From positions 1 through 6,745 of the forward strand of contig JAEYOP010000027.1 in the NCBI GenBank assembly GCA_023411575.1: a stretch of 6,745 bases of DNA. The letters are read 5' to 3'. Made by a program: the position numbers and the translations under genes. The notes below the pieces were generated by a model. The model saw nothing but the letters and a program-made list of their open reading frames with translations, did not search any database and was not told the DNA's origin. Source of the DNA: Bacillota bacterium. Its GTDB lineage: Bacteria; Bacillota; Clostridia; Acetivibrionales; DTU013. This document shows positions 5,689 through 6,745 of this stretch, piece after piece; position 1 is the stretch's first letter; each line of letters starts with the position of its first letter.

Positions 5689-6745
5689 GGTCCTGGTAAT
5701 CGATGATTCCGCTCTTGTCCGCAAGCTGCTGACCGAGGAGCTTGCGGCCGATTCCGCCATTGAGGTGGTAGGAACCGCGCCGGACCCCTTTATCGGCAGG
5801 GACAAGGTCGTCAGCCTGAAGCCGGACGTGCTGGTATTGGATGTGGAAATGCCCAAAATGGACGGGCTGACGTTTCTGGAAAGGATCATGAAATTTCATC
5901 CCATGCCGGTCATCATACTGAGCTCCCTGGCGCGAAGCGGAGGCGAAGTGGCCATGCGGGCGCTGGAGCTTGGGGCCGCGGATGTGCTGGCCAAGCCGGG
6001 CACATCCTATTCGGTGAAGGATATGAGCGAACAGCTGGCGGACCGGATCAAGGCAGTCCATGGGATGTGGCTGAAAAGCCCGGCCCTTTCGAACCGTAGG
6101 AATCCGGATCCGGGGAATCCCGGAACCGGAAGGGAAAGGGCTCCATTGACCGTGCCGTGCCGCGCCATGCTGAAAACCACCGATAAGATCATTGCCATCG
6201 GCGCATCCACCGGCGGAACCGAAGCGATAAAGGAAATTCTTGTCCGTCTTCCGGCAAACATGCCTCCGATCATCATCGTACAGCATATGCCCCAGTTTTT
6301 TACCCGTTCCTTCGCGGAAAGGCTGGACAGTCTGTGCGCGCTGTATGTAAAGGAGGCGTCGGACGGAGAGCTGCTTGCCCCGGGAAAAGTATTGATTGCG
6401 CCGGGGAACCTGCATATGGTGCTGAAAAGAAGCGGAGCGTCCTATTATGTGGAAGTGAAGGAGGGCCCCCTTGTTTTTCATCAAAGGCCGTCCGTGGAGG
6501 TCCTGTTCAAATCCGTGGCAAGATACGCCGGAGCCAATTCCATAGGCGTTCTTCTGACGGGGATGGGGAAGGACGGCGCGGAGGGGCTTCTGGAAATGAA
6601 AAATACCGGCGCGGTCACCATCGCCCAGGACGAAAAGAGCTGCGTCGTATACGGCATGCCGAAGGAAGCGGCCCAAATCGGCGCGGCCATGAAGATCCTT
6701 TCTCTGGACAGGATTCCGGAGGCCCTGGTTGAGCTGCTTTATTGA
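5663..6745 (+). CDS. cheB: CheB receptor methylesterase/glutamine deamidase with receiver domain
   Basis: CheB removes methyl groups from MCP glutamates when phosphorylated by CheA, giving feedback adaptation. From ATG 5663 it has 360 residues (363 from ATG 5654), close to E. coli CheB (349). The receiver domain is about 8-130. Its acidic pair is Asp14/Asp15, the phospho-acceptor is Asp60 in LVLDVEMPKMDG, the switch residue is Ser88 in LSSLA and the conserved Lys is Lys111 in LAKPG. A Pro/Gly-rich linker (about 145-165, NPDPGNPGTG) leads to the catalytic domain (about 172-358). The catalytic triad is Ser182 in GASTGGTEA, His208 in VQHMP and Asp304 in GMGKDGA. The Ser-His and His-Asp spacings (26 and 96) equal those of E. 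coli CheB (S164, H190, D286), so the enzyme looks intact. The start lies 26 nt inside cheD. The stop codon ends at the last base of the window, so whatever follows the operon is not visible. Confidence 0.97.
   Translation: MTAVKNKIKVLVIDDSALVRKLLTEELAADSAIEVVGTAPDPFIGRDKVVSLKPDVLVLDVEMPKMDGLTFLERIMKFHPMPVIILSSLARSGGEVAMRALELGAADVLAKPGTSYSVKDMSEQLADRIKAVHGMWLKSPALSNRRNPDPGNPGTGRERAPLTVPCRAMLKTTDKIIAIGASTGGTEAIKEILVRLPANMPPIIIVQHMPQFFTRSFAERLDSLCALYVKEASDGELLAPGKVLIAPGNLHMVLKRSGASYYVEVKEGPLVFHQRPSVEVLFKSVARYAGANSIGVLLTGMGKDGAEGLLEMKNTGAVTIAQDEKSCVVYGMPKEAAQIGAAMKILSLDRIPEALVELLY

Noticed and set aside
6098..6130. Small repeats and the palindrome CCGGATCCGG in cheB
   Set aside because: They lie in the low-complexity Pro/Gly linker between the two CheB domains. 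The repeated NPDPG/NPG codons explain them, and there is no sign of a binding site or insertion.

Overview
The window is a compact, single-strand slice of a chemotaxis (Che) operon. Six genes all read on the + strand: the 3' part of cheW (cut by the left edge), a transmembrane methyl-accepting chemotaxis protein (MCP), cheR, cheA, cheD and cheB. The last base of the window is the last base of the cheB stop codon. Almost every base is coding. The gaps are 4 nt (cheW-mcp), 39 nt (mcp-cheR), 29 nt (cheR-cheA) and 31 nt (cheA-cheD), and cheD and cheB overlap by 26 nt. I see no terminator, tRNA, rRNA, CRISPR array or mobile element, and no stretch over 300 bases lacks a gene.

The genes form one signalling unit. 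The MCP senses a ligand outside the membrane. CheW couples it to the histidine kinase CheA. CheR adds methyl groups to glutamates on the MCP. CheB, a response regulator fused to a methylesterase/deamidase, removes them, and CheD deamidates receptor glutamines. The output response regulator CheY, any CheC/CheX/CheZ phosphatase, and flagellar or pilus genes are not in this window, so the behaviour controlled is unknown.

The base composition is moderately GC-rich, with strong purine-rich ribosome binding sites and at least one apparent TTG start. The proteins (CheW, the MCP with a shortened HAMP region, and CheA with an extra module between P2 and P3) remind me of chemotaxis clusters in anaerobic Clostridia and in deltaproteobacterial lineages. 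I lean towards a moderately GC-rich anaerobic Firmicute, with low confidence; the sequence alone does not settle it.

This is a recognisable chemotaxis operon, not a new kind of system, but four details deserve attention. CheA carries a tandem 24-residue repeat resembling MshEN (GspE/PilB N-terminal) c-di-GMP-binding motifs. The MCP appears to lack the second half of HAMP and has a C-terminal tail ending in Phe. The MCP sensor region is much more AT-rich than its signalling region. CheD has His where the catalytic-site Thr of the Thermotoga protein lies.
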